From a virus: 64,000 bases of DNA. A program made the translations under genes and the position numbers. Position 1 is the first letter of the stretch, and each line of letters starts with the position of its first letter. The DNA is taken from the IMG/VR virus record IMGVR_UViG_3300050166_000025, positions 87,112-151,111 of that record. One strand, 5' to 3'. Of this stretch, positions 9,301 through 18,613 are shown in pieces. The notes beneath the pieces were generated by a model. That model worked only from the letters and a program-made list of their open reading frames with translations. It was not told the DNA's origin and made no database searches.

Positions 9301-10851
9301 TTACGAGACTGGTGCTTTGAAAATCAAAAGGTTCCATTTTGTAGCCGGTTTTGAAGCATACGCAAAATAGGTTCTGTAGTTGGTAATGTGATCAGTGATC
9401 CATTTGTGACCATCGGAGCCTGCGTGTAAGCCACCAGTAAACATCTGAGTGTGGCCATATATCTTGCTAACTTCAGTAGAAGGTCCGTCTACTGCCCAGT
9501 AAGATACAACATCTCCTATGTCAAAATCCCGACTCAATAGAGTTTGAATTTCTGATTTGCTCATTTCTTTTCCGCCTGCAACTAGATCATATCCAAGATT
9601 TTTTAAGGCTTGAATATATCCAATACCATTTGCGTTTCCACCGGCATTGAAATTAGCACCTTTAGTCATCTGTTTACCGGATAAACCTTGAACGTAATTT
9701 CTGGCTGTGTTATAAGTATATCTTGCGCATTTACCGTTTGATCCACCAAAGGCATGAGTAGCTTGTACTGCTTTTATGATAGAATTTTTAGCTTTATCGC
9801 TAGCATTTCCGTTGTAGAATGAAGTAGAATTATCGTTACCGTTGAATTTTCCACCATCATCATCCAATGTAGCTTCTGCATCAGTAGTAACTCCAGTATA
9901 AGAAACCGGGGCATCATTTTCATTCAATATCAATTCGTCTGTTGTACTATAAGTAGAAGAAGATTGAGTAGAATTAGCGTCTGCAATAACTGAACCAGCG
10001 CTTTTATTACTTGATGTTGGTTTTTCAGGCTGACCTTTTTGAGGATTTGTGCTAGGTGCAACTGGAGATGATGTCTTACTTGAATTATTTGAGGCATTTT
10101 CGCTTACAGTGGTAGGCGCTCCACCACTAGATTGGCCACTAGATGAGCTGGTACTTGGCGCAGCTTTAGATTTAAACTGTTTAATAGATTCAAGTTTTGA
10201 CTTATCGGAGCTAATATTAATTACCTCGGGTGGTATTGGAGCTGACGTAGGAGATCCATTTGGGGTTAAATGCTTGTGTGTAATAACAGATTGCATGAAT
10301 CTATCTAATATCTTTCTTAGCGTTTCTCCCTTTACGGCCGGCTCACTCTCATCATTCCAGTTAGATGCGATAAAGATGTTATCTGAATTTAAGAAAATTT
10401 TACCGTCATGAAAACGTAACATTGGCGCGGAAGACTTGCCTTCTCCCGTAGTCAATACTAAGCCGTCTTCTTTACTCACATAGAATCTAAAATTTCTAAG
10501 TGCGTCATACGCTAGTGCAATGGTATTTTCGGGTTCAGTAGAACCAGCCAATACTTCATTTTTTAATTCTAAATTTTGATTAATTTGACAAGAGTATAGG
10601 GGTAGGTATATGTTACCGTTGTCGAATGTGATAGCAACTATGTCTCCTTTTCTAGGCACAAAATGCTGACCTGCTCCCATTGAATTAGCAGGACTAGCCC
10701 ATGGAATAGCCTCTATGGGTAATATATCGAATTTTCCAAAGACGTTGACCTTACATCTGCCATTATTAAGAGGGTCTTTGTTATCAACCACTTGACCAAT
10801 CCAATGAGTGTCTCTGATATTGTCAGAACCTAATTCGTATTCAGTTGCCAT
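9301..10851 (-). CDS. Baseplate spike (gp5-like) with C-terminal cysteine peptidase-like domain
   Basis: Protein of 516 residues. Residues 10-115 form the gp5/VgrG-type OB-fold (DTHWIGQVVDNKDPLNNGRCKVNVFG). KHLTPNGSP near 195 is typical of the region before the spike. A Ser/Thr/Pro-rich linker spans about 220-330. The last 150 residues look like a CHAP or NlpC/P60-type domain: NGKCARYTYN (candidate Cys nucleophile), FDIGDVVSYW and YGHTQMFTGG (candidate His). In T4 this position holds a lysozyme; here a cysteine peptidase or amidase probably opens the cell wall. A TATAAATA box lies 4 bases before ATG. Confidence 0.8.
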   Translation of the reverse strand: MATEYELGSDNIRDTHWIGQVVDNKDPLNNGRCKVNVFGKFDILPIEAIPWASPANSMGAGQHFVPRKGDIVAITFDNGNIYLPLYSCQINQNLELKNEVLAGSTEPENTIALAYDALRNFRFYVSKEDGLVLTTGEGKSSAPMLRFHDGKIFLNSDNIFIASNWNDESEPAVKGETLRKILDRFMQSVITHKHLTPNGSPTSAPIPPEVINISSDKSKLESIKQFKSKAAPSTSSSSGQSSGGAPTTVSENASNNSSKTSSPVAPSTNPQKGQPEKPTSSNKSAGSVIADANSTQSSSTYSTTDELILNENDAPVSYTGVTTDAEATLDDDGGKFNGNDNSTSFYNGNASDKAKNSIIKAVQATHAFGGSNGKCARYTYNTARNYVQGLSGKQMTKGANFNAGGNANGIGYIQALKNLGYDLVAGGKEMSKSEIQTLLSRDFDIGDVVSYWAVDGPSTEVSKIYGHTQMFTGGLHAGSDGHKWITDHITNYRTYFAYASKPATKWNLLIFKAPVS

Positions 10852-10854
10852 GTT

Positions 10855-12027
10855 TTATTTATAAACATTTCCTAGACCATTGATTCCGCCTCTCTGTAAA
10901 GCTTCTATAATTTTATCTCCGGGATTGGCTCCGTACACGTTTCCCAAAATAGCCTCTTCTATTCCTTTCTGGGTAATCTTAGTTGCTTCATCTAGTCCCC
11001 TAACTGCATTCATTATTACGTTTTCAGGGGTTGGAATTCTATCGTTGATGGCGCCGGTAACTGCTCCTAATATTTCTTGCTTTTTTGATTCAGAGAAATT
11101 TTTCAATGATGTTGAAGCCTGATCCGCTATTCCATTCAATCTTGACTGCAATCCAGATGCGGGTACTTCTACTTCAACAGTTGGAATATTTCTTTCAGTT
11201 ATTTTATCAGGTACTTGTGTAATGACACCGTTTAAATATACGCCATTTACCTCTTGCATTTTTTCATACTTTATTACGATTTCTTGCTTAGCATGTTCAG
11301 GCGAAGTTGCAGATAAATCAGATATGGCCATACTTCCAGAAGACATATCGAATTCACAAAAGTCGAGTCTAAATAGGATCTGTGGGATATTTTTAGCTGC
11401 TATGTCAACGTTTATATTTTCATCTTTTTCATAAGATTGATCATTAAAGTTGGGATTATTTACGTATGAGCCAATGTCAATATTTCTAATTTCGCTGACA
11501 TAAACATACATTGAAAACTTTCTAAGATTTGCAGGTATAATGTAAGACCATTTTTCTTCATCAAACACAGCTTTCTTATATAGAGACATTAATCCAGTGA
11601 TTGCTAGATTAATTGATTCTAAACATTCGATCGTTAATTTAGCTTCATCTCCTCCCCAATATGGTCTATTCGGATCATATTGCTGTAATCTATCTAAACC
11701 TTTTAAAGATTGCCAATACCATGGCATCTCTTTGTTAATTTTCATTAGCGCTGATTTAAAGTCTTTAAGATTCTGTAATCTAAGCGCATATTTTTCAGGA
11801 GCGCTAGCAGTATTCTTTAATTTTTCTAAAAATCTTTCTGCTGCGCCAGCTAGTAGTGGAGAAGAATCCCTGGAATCAGTCTGCATCTCGCTTTCAACGA
11901 ACATAAATCCAAACGTTAAATACGTAGGATCCTGATATGGCAATTTAATATTACCACCTAAAGAGCCTTTGGTATAAAGACCAGATTTTCTAAAATCGTT
12001 CCAACCTGCAGAATTATTTATTGCCAT
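10855..12027 (-). CDS. Putative baseplate/tail structural protein
   Basis: Protein of 390 residues starting MAINNSAGWNDFRKSGLYTKGSLGG. It has a beta-rich N-terminal and middle part (residues 160-270) and a helical C-terminus (290-380). It lies 3 bases before the spike gene and 20 bases after the hub gene, so a hub or tube-initiation role is likely from position. I do not recognise the family. The start has TATATA followed by CAGT and ATG. Confidence 0.6.
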   Translation of the reverse strand: MAINNSAGWNDFRKSGLYTKGSLGGNIKLPYQDPTYLTFGFMFVESEMQTDSRDSSPLLAGAAERFLEKLKNTASAPEKYALRLQNLKDFKSALMKINKEMPWYWQSLKGLDRLQQYDPNRPYWGGDEAKLTIECLESINLAITGLMSLYKKAVFDEEKWSYIIPANLRKFSMYVYVSEIRNIDIGSYVNNPNFNDQSYEKDENINVDIAAKNIPQILFRLDFCEFDMSSGSMAISDLSATSPEHAKQEIVIKYEKMQEVNGVYLNGVITQVPDKITERNIPTVEVEVPASGLQSRLNGIADQASTSLKNFSESKKQEILGAVTGAINDRIPTPENVIMNAVRGLDEATKITQKGIEEAILGNVYGANPGDKIIEALQRGGINGLGNVYK

Positions 12028-12047
12028 ACTGTATATATTAACTTAAA

Positions 12048-13625
12048 TTATCTGGTCTTGTTTATGACCGCCGTTGTTTTTTTAGGCGAAGTCGAAGATT
12101 CCATAGTCTCAAGCTTAACATTATTAATTCTAGTTGGCCATTCTCTTCTAAGAAGAACCAGCTTCTGATATAATATTGAATTTGTGTTATAATGATAAGA
12201 TATTTCATCTATTACATAGTAACCAGATAAAAAATCATCTATTGTTTGTATGTTTTCTGGGTCTGATACGTCTTCTCCGTATTCTTTTCCTACAGTGTCA
12301 AAACCTTTCTCCTCTTTGAATTTTTTTGCAAATTTATTCATTGTATTTGCAGTGTACTCATGGTGAAACATAATCACCGGGATTTTCATGTATCTATATA
12401 AACCAGGATTAACGGTCTCTAACGTAATTTCCAATTTCATTTTATCAACCTCCTCTCGGTTAATTCTATTATGAACAGACGAATAAAAATAGTTAGGATG
12501 TAAATTTCCATGAACAGGATGTGAATCTATTCGGCCAACGTATTTTTGTTTAACTTCGTTTTCAAAACGGGATTCATCTCTTCTACCACGTAAAGGTTCT
12601 TCTATGTCTTTCATTTTATCGGAAGTCAATGCCTTTAAATCAAATGAAACTAGATTTTCACGAGAATTATTTTCAAAATATTGCAATTTTCTAATATATC
12701 CATTAGAGATGCTGATTGCGTTTGCGTTATTAATTATTCTATGTGAGGTTACATATTGTGAACTTCCGGCTAGATTGGTGTGGTTAGTTAAAAGCAATTT
12801 AGATTTAATTTTGTTAATTTCATTTCCATTTTCAGGATTCATATTAAAATCTGTCCCAAATACATGAATCAGAGTCTCTTCCATTTCGTTTGGTGCATTA
12901 AACACCTGATTTAGATTAACAAAGTTTAAATAATAATAAGGGTCTATAGAACCTACCTGGAATGATTTATCATCAACGTATGAATGAGAAACCGTATCTT
13001 GTATAAAATTAAGATTAGACATATACGGATTAAACCTTACCATTTTGTCGTCGCACGATTCCAAGTTACTTGCAAAACCTAATTCTAATTTAGTTGCAAC
13101 CATTCTAAGATGCTCGAACGAATTATCAAGTCCATAACTGGAACACTCTTCCGCCATCAGCATTGGTATTTTCATGATGCCTGACACATTATATGTTGAT
13201 CTTGCTGCTGGATTGTAATTTGAACCAGCTGTTCCCCTAATCGAGGTAATATCGAAATCAGCTCTAATATCTTTAAATGTATCTTCTTGTCTAGCACTAA
13301 TTCTCATATTGACCGCATCTCCATCTCTAGGAAGTGAATCAATATTAAAAAAGTTTTTAGAATCTATAAAAGAAAAAGATATGCTTGGTATGAATCCTGC
13401 ACAGTTTAATGTAAACGAAACTATGTCGGTATCTGGGATATTAAAATTATTGATTCTAACATGAGGAGCCCAACTACCATTTTCTCTAGATATCTTAGGT
13501 CCCCCATTAGTCTCATCTAGATCCTGAAATTGCATAAGATCTAGTTTAATTTTAGGTTCAGTGATAGCAAATACATGTCTATCTAATGAAACCTTAGAAT
13601 TTGATTGAATGATTTCTTCAGCCAT
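12048..13625 (-). CDS. Baseplate hub protein, gp27/late control D-like
   Basis: Protein of 525 residues with the layout of gp27/GpD hub proteins: an N-terminal beta-barrel (residues 50-150, VRINNFNIPDTDIVSFTLNCAGFIPSISFSFID), a middle domain, and a second barrel with a C-terminal stretch that ends in repeated hydrophobic strands (FLSGYYVIDEISYHYNTNSILYQKLVLLRREWP). This end is typical of hub proteins. The hub trimer carries the spike and continues the tail tube. Neighbours are the LysM/gp53-like gene upstream and the spike two genes downstream. Confidence 0.72.
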   Translation of the reverse strand: MAEEIIQSNSKVSLDRHVFAITEPKIKLDLMQFQDLDETNGGPKISRENGSWAPHVRINNFNIPDTDIVSFTLNCAGFIPSISFSFIDSKNFFNIDSLPRDGDAVNMRISARQEDTFKDIRADFDITSIRGTAGSNYNPAARSTYNVSGIMKIPMLMAEECSSYGLDNSFEHLRMVATKLELGFASNLESCDDKMVRFNPYMSNLNFIQDTVSHSYVDDKSFQVGSIDPYYYLNFVNLNQVFNAPNEMEETLIHVFGTDFNMNPENGNEINKIKSKLLLTNHTNLAGSSQYVTSHRIINNANAISISNGYIRKLQYFENNSRENLVSFDLKALTSDKMKDIEEPLRGRRDESRFENEVKQKYVGRIDSHPVHGNLHPNYFYSSVHNRINREEVDKMKLEITLETVNPGLYRYMKIPVIMFHHEYTANTMNKFAKKFKEEKGFDTVGKEYGEDVSDPENIQTIDDFLSGYYVIDEISYHYNTNSILYQKLVLLRREWPTRINNVKLETMESSTSPKKTTAVINKTR

Positions 13626-13627
13626 GC

Positions 13628-14137
13628 TTATTTTTGACTAGGTCCGTTAATAGTAAGAATTCCGTTTTTGATAACCACGTTTGTTTTTCCAGTCTTTAAG
13701 ACATTAGGTGGCAGCATTTCAGAAGCTCCATTTTCATATCCAGCTGCTTTTCTTTGCAAATATTCTATTCTCTTTTGATCCTGGACCGTTAATCTTTTTG
13801 TACTTAAGAATTTATTTCTAATTATATTACCATCTTCTGTTTTAGAAGCTGGCTTATTTTTCCAGGTTTGTAAAATTGCATCATGATAAGGAATCATTAG
13901 AACATCACCCTCTTCAATCGAGAAAGGATTAGAAATTCCATTGTATTTTAATATGTAATCAGCTTTCGAGGCGGTACCGTATAACTGCAGAGCTATCAGG
14001 TCAATTCTGCCAGCATATTCAGAATCTACCGTAAAGGTTCCTATTATGCTAGTTGAATTTGCAAATAGAACAGTAGGTTCAGTCATTATAACCTTTCCGT
14101 TTTCTATTCTTTTATTATTAAGTGTAGTTAAGTCCAT
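13628..14137 (-). CDS. LysM-domain baseplate protein, gp53-like
   Basis: Protein of 169 residues. Residues 40-86 match the LysM fold: GRIDLIALQLYGT, then ILKYNGISNPFSIEEGDVLMIP, with the usual N-x-I-x-x-x-x-x-I-x-x-G-x-x-L-x-I-P pattern. LysM-containing small proteins of contractile tails (T4 gp53 group) clamp wedges to the hub. The ATG overlaps the stop of the 644-residue gene by one base, and the hub gene follows after 2 bases, so the three are translationally linked. Confidence 0.72.
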   Translation of the reverse strand: MDLTTLNNKRIENGKVIMTEPTVLFANSTSIIGTFTVDSEYAGRIDLIALQLYGTASKADYILKYNGISNPFSIEEGDVLMIPYHDAILQTWKNKPASKTEDGNIIRNKFLSTKRLTVQDQKRIEYLQRKAAGYENGASEMLPPNVLKTGKTNVVIKNGILTINGPSQK

Positions 14138-16071
14138 TATCCGTTAGTGAATTTTCTCATTTCTTCTTGCATGAAAGTTGTCATGTTTAAATGACCAGTT
14201 TCTCCAGTGCTAGAGTATCTAGCTTTTCCGTATGCATCTATGTTTTTCTCATTGTCTAGATCTTTTCCAGAATAAGGTTTAATGTAAAATCTACCCCTAC
14301 CAGCGTTAAACATGGTTTCAATTTCAGCCTTATCTCTTGGCCTAGCTGGCTTCAGAGTAATTTTTAATTCTAATTCTTCAGGAAAATCTTGAATTCCAAG
14401 CGGACCTTTTAAATTTAATTCAGTTTTGGTACACGCTAAGTTTCCTATCACTGCCATAGGATTTAATGGATTTCCAACCGTAACATGCCATTGTCCAGTA
14501 GAATCACCTGTTAAGAGTGCGTTGGCAACTTGTCCGCCTTGTGGAGTATTAAATAACTTAAGTAATGAACCTCCTAATAGATTATTAACTAAATTGCTAC
14601 CTGCAATTCCTTTAGAGCTAATGTCTCCGATCAAATTTTTAGCTAATCCTGCAATATCTCCAATAACGCTACCTAAGAAGTCTTTGTATCTGCCTTCTCT
14701 AATTAAATCCGCGTTTCCAAGAGGTCTACCAATAGTTCCCTGTCCACCGCCAATGTATCTAACAGCTCCTCCCCAAAATGGAGCGGTAGAATAAGTTAGT
14801 GCCAGCAATTGACCCATTAAATCTAGAAACATTAATTTTGGATTGGCTCCATCTAGAGAACGCATCTCATAATTAAACGTCAACGTAAATTCATGGTTAA
14901 AATCCATTCCTCCTTCACGCTGTAACATGTTTCTTATCGAATTATAAGGGCCAAATACGTGATTAGGATACGTTGATTTGATAGGATCAAATGAAGAATC
15001 TCTAGTTGCCATTGCAATATTTTGGTTAGCTCCAATTCCATTGGCAGCTGCAAAAATAGCCTGTGCTGTTGAATTTCCATCTATAAAACTACCGATCTTA
15101 CCTCTTCTTTCTGCATTTTGATTTTGTAATTCCTGGACTTCCGCCTTAACATCTTCCCATCTATATCCAAAATCAAAATTTAATATTTCTTCTATTTTAT
15201 TGTTTGTCTCATCTGACATCCATGTAATAGCTCTTGCAATATCTGGTGTGGGCTTGATGAATTTCTTTCCAGCTTTACCTATTGAAAACGGAGTGATGAT
15301 ATCGTCCTCGATAGGAAATGCAAATCTTCTAAGTGTGACCATTCTATTATTTGGAATTCTGCCTAAGTATTTGCATAACGCAAAATCAGAATATGCGTAT
15401 CTATATCCAAGACCTCCACTTTCTGCAGTTCGCTCTATGATAGTTGCTACTGTTGGATTTTTTAAAACGTCAGGGTTGAAGTCAAGATTGTTATATTCTC
15501 CATACTTAACACCCTTCGGAGTTCCTTGTAGTGGAGTTCCTCTATAATTAAATAGAGTATACATGTTAAAGGCAGAATGAACCATTTTACCCTCGTGGAT
15601 ATCTCTTTGTTTTGTTGCGATTGCGGGGCCTGTTGGTTTAATACCCCTTTCCCTAGCAACATCTGATGTAGTTTGATCCGCAATTTTGTAAACTTCGGAT
15701 TGAGCTATTCTATCGTAATATGTTTTCTTTTCGGGTGAACTTATTGCAGCTAAATTATCTTTGGTCAAATTCAGGCTTTCAGAAGTATTAGCAGAACCAA
15801 TTACACCATTATTAGTTGGCGCCATCGCAACCATTGAAGTGCTAGAAGTTAATTGATCTGCCTCTAATGCAGGTGCTGAATTTACAAGTTGTTCTGCCTC
15901 ATATACTGAAACGGGATCCTCACTTGGTAAATATTTAGAGGAATCTGTTTTGATAGAAATTGTTGAGCCTTCCGCCGCAGCGTTCTTACCAACAGTAGTC
16001 GCCTTACCAGAAGAAATAACTCCCTTTGGCTTAACTACCGGTTTAACTTTAGGTTTGTGATTTTTACCCAT
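14137..16071 (-). CDS. Large tail/baseplate structural protein
   Basis: Protein of 644 residues. The ATG at 16071 is used rather than the TTG one codon upstream. The N-terminus is basic and Pro/Lys-rich (GKNHKPKVKPVVKPK). The centre contains a Gly/Leu-rich hydrophobic segment near 440-500 (GSVIGDIAGLAKNLIGDI), possibly an amphipathic or membrane-interacting stretch. The C-terminal domain (FPEELELKITLKPARPRDKAEIETMF) resembles structural tail proteins. It precedes the LysM and hub genes. Specific role unknown; a tail-tube or baseplate part is inferred. Confidence 0.6.
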   Translation of the reverse strand: MGKNHKPKVKPVVKPKGVISSGKATTVGKNAAAEGSTISIKTDSSKYLPSEDPVSVYEAEQLVNSAPALEADQLTSSTSMVAMAPTNNGVIGSANTSESLNLTKDNLAAISSPEKKTYYDRIAQSEVYKIADQTTSDVARERGIKPTGPAIATKQRDIHEGKMVHSAFNMYTLFNYRGTPLQGTPKGVKYGEYNNLDFNPDVLKNPTVATIIERTAESGGLGYRYAYSDFALCKYLGRIPNNRMVTLRRFAFPIEDDIITPFSIGKAGKKFIKPTPDIARAITWMSDETNNKIEEILNFDFGYRWEDVKAEVQELQNQNAERRGKIGSFIDGNSTAQAIFAAANGIGANQNIAMATRDSSFDPIKSTYPNHVFGPYNSIRNMLQREGGMDFNHEFTLTFNYEMRSLDGANPKLMFLDLMGQLLALTYSTAPFWGGAVRYIGGGQGTIGRPLGNADLIREGRYKDFLGSVIGDIAGLAKNLIGDISSKGIAGSNLVNNLLGGSLLKLFNTPQGGQVANALLTGDSTGQWHVTVGNPLNPMAVIGNLACTKTELNLKGPLGIQDFPEELELKITLKPARPRDKAEIETMFNAGRGRFYIKPYSGKDLDNEKNIDAYGKARYSSTGETGHLNMTTFMQEEMRKFTNG

Positions 16072-16124
16072 CAAATATAATTATGTTTAAGCAGAATGAT
16101 TCTATCTAAACATATATATCAATG

Positions 16125-16718
16125 TTAAATACTTTCTATATTGTCTAGCTCGTTTGAATCGGGTCTAAACAATAATTTATCAAAGTATCCTTTTTCGTTA
16201 GGCACTCTATCACCTAAGAATTTTTTAAGAGAGGCTTCAAAATCTCCTTTCACGTGGTAGTAATACTGCCCTTTTGAATAGAAGTTTCGGTTTGTAATCT
16301 CATATAGTTCTTTCATTGTCTTTTCGGCAAAGAAATCCTGTAATGAGTTAAATAAGGTTTGTAATTCAACTTTAGTTTTAGTGCAATATACGGAGTCGAC
16401 TACAATCAAGTAACTTTCCCACTTCTCGGCAAAATGACGTTCAATCTCCTCGATGTTAGTATATTTTAAGCGCTTAAGATTAATCTTTACTTGCCTATCA
16501 TTAAAGTCTCCTTTAAACGTTAGACCAAAAAAGTATCTTTTTAAGAAGGCCGCGTCATCATAGAAATTTTGAATCTTTACCTGATACTGCGGCATTACAG
16601 TATCAAACTTTACATCGTAGATAATGCAACGCACTGGAAACAGGATATTAGGATGCCTAAAATTAGACAGTAAAGCGTAAACCGTTTCTCCTTTAGTAAA
16701 TAGTTGATGACGAACCAT
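16125..16718 (-). CDS. Hypothetical protein, tail-assembly neighbourhood
   Basis: Protein of 197 residues, rich in aromatic and basic residues, no recognised motif. The N-terminal 60 residues (KGETVYALLSNFRHPNILFPVRCIIYDVKF) look like a small beta-barrel; the rest is helical. Its ATG overlaps the stop of the following upstream gene by one base, forming a chain with the genes at 16718 and 17143. Position before the baseplate block suggests an assembly factor, but this is inference. Confidence 0.55.
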   Translation of the reverse strand: MVRHQLFTKGETVYALLSNFRHPNILFPVRCIIYDVKFDTVMPQYQVKIQNFYDDAAFLKRYFFGLTFKGDFNDRQVKINLKRLKYTNIEEIERHFAEKWESYLIVVDSVYCTKTKVELQTLFNSLQDFFAEKTMKELYEITNRNFYSKGQYYYHVKGDFEASLKKFLGDRVPNEKGYFDKLLFRPDSNELDNIESI

Positions 16719-17143
16719 TAAATATCGATGAATCTAACGTTGCTGAATGATGTTAATACTTTTCGTTTAGGAAGATCTTCCCTGTTTAAGACAATAAGAT
16801 TAAATCCATACTCTGCTCCATGAGAAGCCGTAATGAATTTTTGAATAGCAGTAATGGTCTCTTGATCCAGGTTCTTTAAAAGATATAAGATCTTCATCTC
16901 CGTTACATCCTCTTCATTCTCGTGAAGTTCCTTGAATTTGTTTAATGAGTTATTAAAGGATTTCATAATGTGAAGACCTATCACCGAATCGCCAGGTTCC
17001 TCACCTCTGACATCTGACTTGGATAACTTAGTCATAATGGCATAATAATCGATCACGTACGAGTATTCTCCAGTCGTAGACTTATTGAACTTAACAAAGT
17101 CCTTTCTATTTAAACACCATACGCAATCGATTATTAATTCCAT
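16718..17143 (-). CDS. Hypothetical protein (T4-like small late protein)
   Basis: Protein of 141 residues, mixed alpha/beta, no recognised domain. It starts MELIIDCVWCLNRKDFVKFNKSTTGEYSYVIDYYA and ends with a strand-rich segment. Start and stop codons overlap those of both neighbours by one base, so it is made with them as a unit. Function not recognised. Confidence 0.55.
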   Translation of the reverse strand: MELIIDCVWCLNRKDFVKFNKSTTGEYSYVIDYYAIMTKLSKSDVRGEEPGDSVIGLHIMKSFNNSLNKFKELHENEEDVTEMKILYLLKNLDQETITAIQKFITASHGAEYGFNLIVLNREDLPKRKVLTSFSNVRFIDI

Positions 17144-17466
17144 TAATTAGTTAACATTGCTTCAAGTCTAGCTGCAGCCAATTTATGTTCTGCGATCTTG
17201 ACCTGTATTTCTTCATTGGTTGGGGCATAAGCTGTGCCCCAATCCTGAATAATTTTAATCTGTATTTTATCTTTAGGATTCCCTAACTCTAAGCCTGCAT
17301 CCATTGCAAGGTCTGTTAAAAACTTAATTTTTGTCTCGATTGCTTCTTTCGATTCAAAATCATAAACAACCGTTGCCTCATAACGCTCTCCAGCCGCATT
17401 GATGTTATCGTCAATGACACTCTTAATTACTCCGTTATCAGCTAGTGCTAGGGTTATAGTTTGCAT
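17143..17466 (-). CDS. Hypothetical protein
   Basis: Protein of 107 residues starting MQTITLALADNGVIKSVIDDNINAAGERYEATVVYDF. It is acidic with a helical C-terminus rich in Ala, Lys and Glu. The arrangement of strands followed by a long helix suggests a small structural or assembly protein. It overlaps the downstream gene by one base and lies 6 bases after the gene at 17473. No family recognised. Confidence 0.55.
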   Translation of the reverse strand: MQTITLALADNGVIKSVIDDNINAAGERYEATVVYDFESKEAIETKIKFLTDLAMDAGLELGNPKDKIQIKIIQDWGTAYAPTNEEIQVKIAEHKLAAARLEAMLTN

Positions 17467-17472
17467 ATAATG

Positions 17473-17853
17473 CTATTTAGACGCTAAAGATTGATTTGCT
17501 TCTTTTAATAATTTTTTTGCTAATTTGCGATCCTCTGTTAAAGTCTCTCTGTTCTTGATAGCAGTTAAAGTAAAAGCCTCCTCTAATTTTGAGATTGCTT
17601 CAGTGTTGTAACCAACTTGAGCCCATGTTTCTTTGCATGAATTTAAGATTGTTTGCACTTGATTCTCAACAGAGTCTTGTGTATCTTGAACCTGCTTAGC
17701 GTGAGATGTTCTACCCTCTTCAGCATTCTTTGCGTACCAGTTGGTTCTAACTTCCCCAAACATTGGGTAGTTGTTCTTAATCTTTAAGAAGCCCGCTTGC
17801 TTGTACATTCCTCTTTTGTTTCTTCTGTTTCCAGATAACTTTTTTCTACTCAT
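17473..17853 (-). CDS. Basic hypothetical protein
   Basis: Protein of 126 residues with a strongly basic N-terminus (MSRKKLSGNRRNKRGMYKQ) followed by helical sequence rich in Gln, Glu and Lys. The basic tail could bind nucleic acid. The ATG overlaps the 3' end of the preceding gene by 8 bases. No family recognised. Confidence 0.55.
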   Translation of the reverse strand: MSRKKLSGNRRNKRGMYKQAGFLKIKNNYPMFGEVRTNWYAKNAEEGRTSHAKQVQDTQDSVENQVQTILNSCKETWAQVGYNTEAISKLEEAFTLTAIKNRETLTEDRKLAKKLLKEANQSLASK

Positions 17854-18439
17854 TATAGTATTTGTTTAGGTGTGAATTTACTTCTTCAGTTATAAAATCT
17901 TGTAACTTATCTATTGTTATTTGCGCGACAGCCATTTTCGTAATTGATTCTAAGATCTCATCTCTGCTCTCATCTGAATTTTCAATTAGCATCTCTACGA
18001 CTTCTCTTTTAGGAATATTAATACCTAACTTTACATTGATAGATTCCACATTCTTTTGAGAAAGCTTTAAGATTAGTTTTTCAAGTGGAGTCTCGTTGAC
18101 TGCTTTAGTCTCTTGGGGTGTGGAAGCAACATGATCAACTGGGATTCTAACAATTGTAGGAGTTTCATTTGCAACCGGAAGAGGCAGTTCTGCACCCTGA
18201 ACAGGCATTAAAAATTCTCTATGAATAGATTTGTAGATCTGGGATCCATTTGTGAAATAATAGAATTCAGTATCTTCAGTAGAAACTTCTACCACGTCAC
18301 CAAAGTTATCGCCTTTGATCCATTGGAATCTTTTTACCTCGTTAGCTTCATCTTGTGTTGCCATTGTCAATTCTTCTTGTTTCATATTCTTTTTACGCTT
18401 TAGGGGATTCATTGACCTGATTTGATTCCAAATTCCCAT
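17846..18439 (-). CDS. Hypothetical protein
   Basis: Up to 197 residues. The reading from 18439 overlaps the gene at 18393 by 47 bases; an internal ATG at 18385 (MKQEELTM) would leave a 7-base gap instead and gives 179 residues. Both starts are plausible. The middle is acidic with a short beta segment (DNFGDVVEVSTEDTEFYYF); the last 80 residues are predicted helices. No family recognised. Confidence 0.5.
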   Translation of the reverse strand: MGIWNQIRSMNPLKRKKNMKQEELTMATQDEANEVKRFQWIKGDNFGDVVEVSTEDTEFYYFTNGSQIYKSIHREFLMPVQGAELPLPVANETPTIVRIPVDHVASTPQETKAVNETPLEKLILKLSQKNVESINVKLGINIPKREVVEMLIENSDESRDEILESITKMAVAQITIDKLQDFITEEVNSHLNKYYNE

Positions 18440-18602
18440 TGTTATAATTATTTATGAAGTGTTCTATGTAATCTATTGCGTCTGCATTACCTCTGAGTGA
18501 ATCGCTCTTTTTCAGGCTTTCATAAAACCAGGGTCTACCTTTTTCTTTAATCAGCTCTTCAATCTCGTTGACTGATGTGACGTATCTTACATTAAATCCC
18601 AT
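18393..18602 (-). CDS. Small hypothetical protein
   Basis: Protein of 69 residues starting MGFNVRYVTSVNEIEELIKEKGRPWFYESL, mostly helical. It starts 11 bases after the dCMP deaminase stop and in the same direction. ATATAA lies directly before the ATG. Function not recognised. Confidence 0.5.
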   Translation of the reverse strand: MGFNVRYVTSVNEIEELIKEKGRPWFYESLKKSDSLRGNADAIDYIEHFINNYNNGNLESNQVNESPKA

Positions 18603-18613
18603 TTATATCGTAT

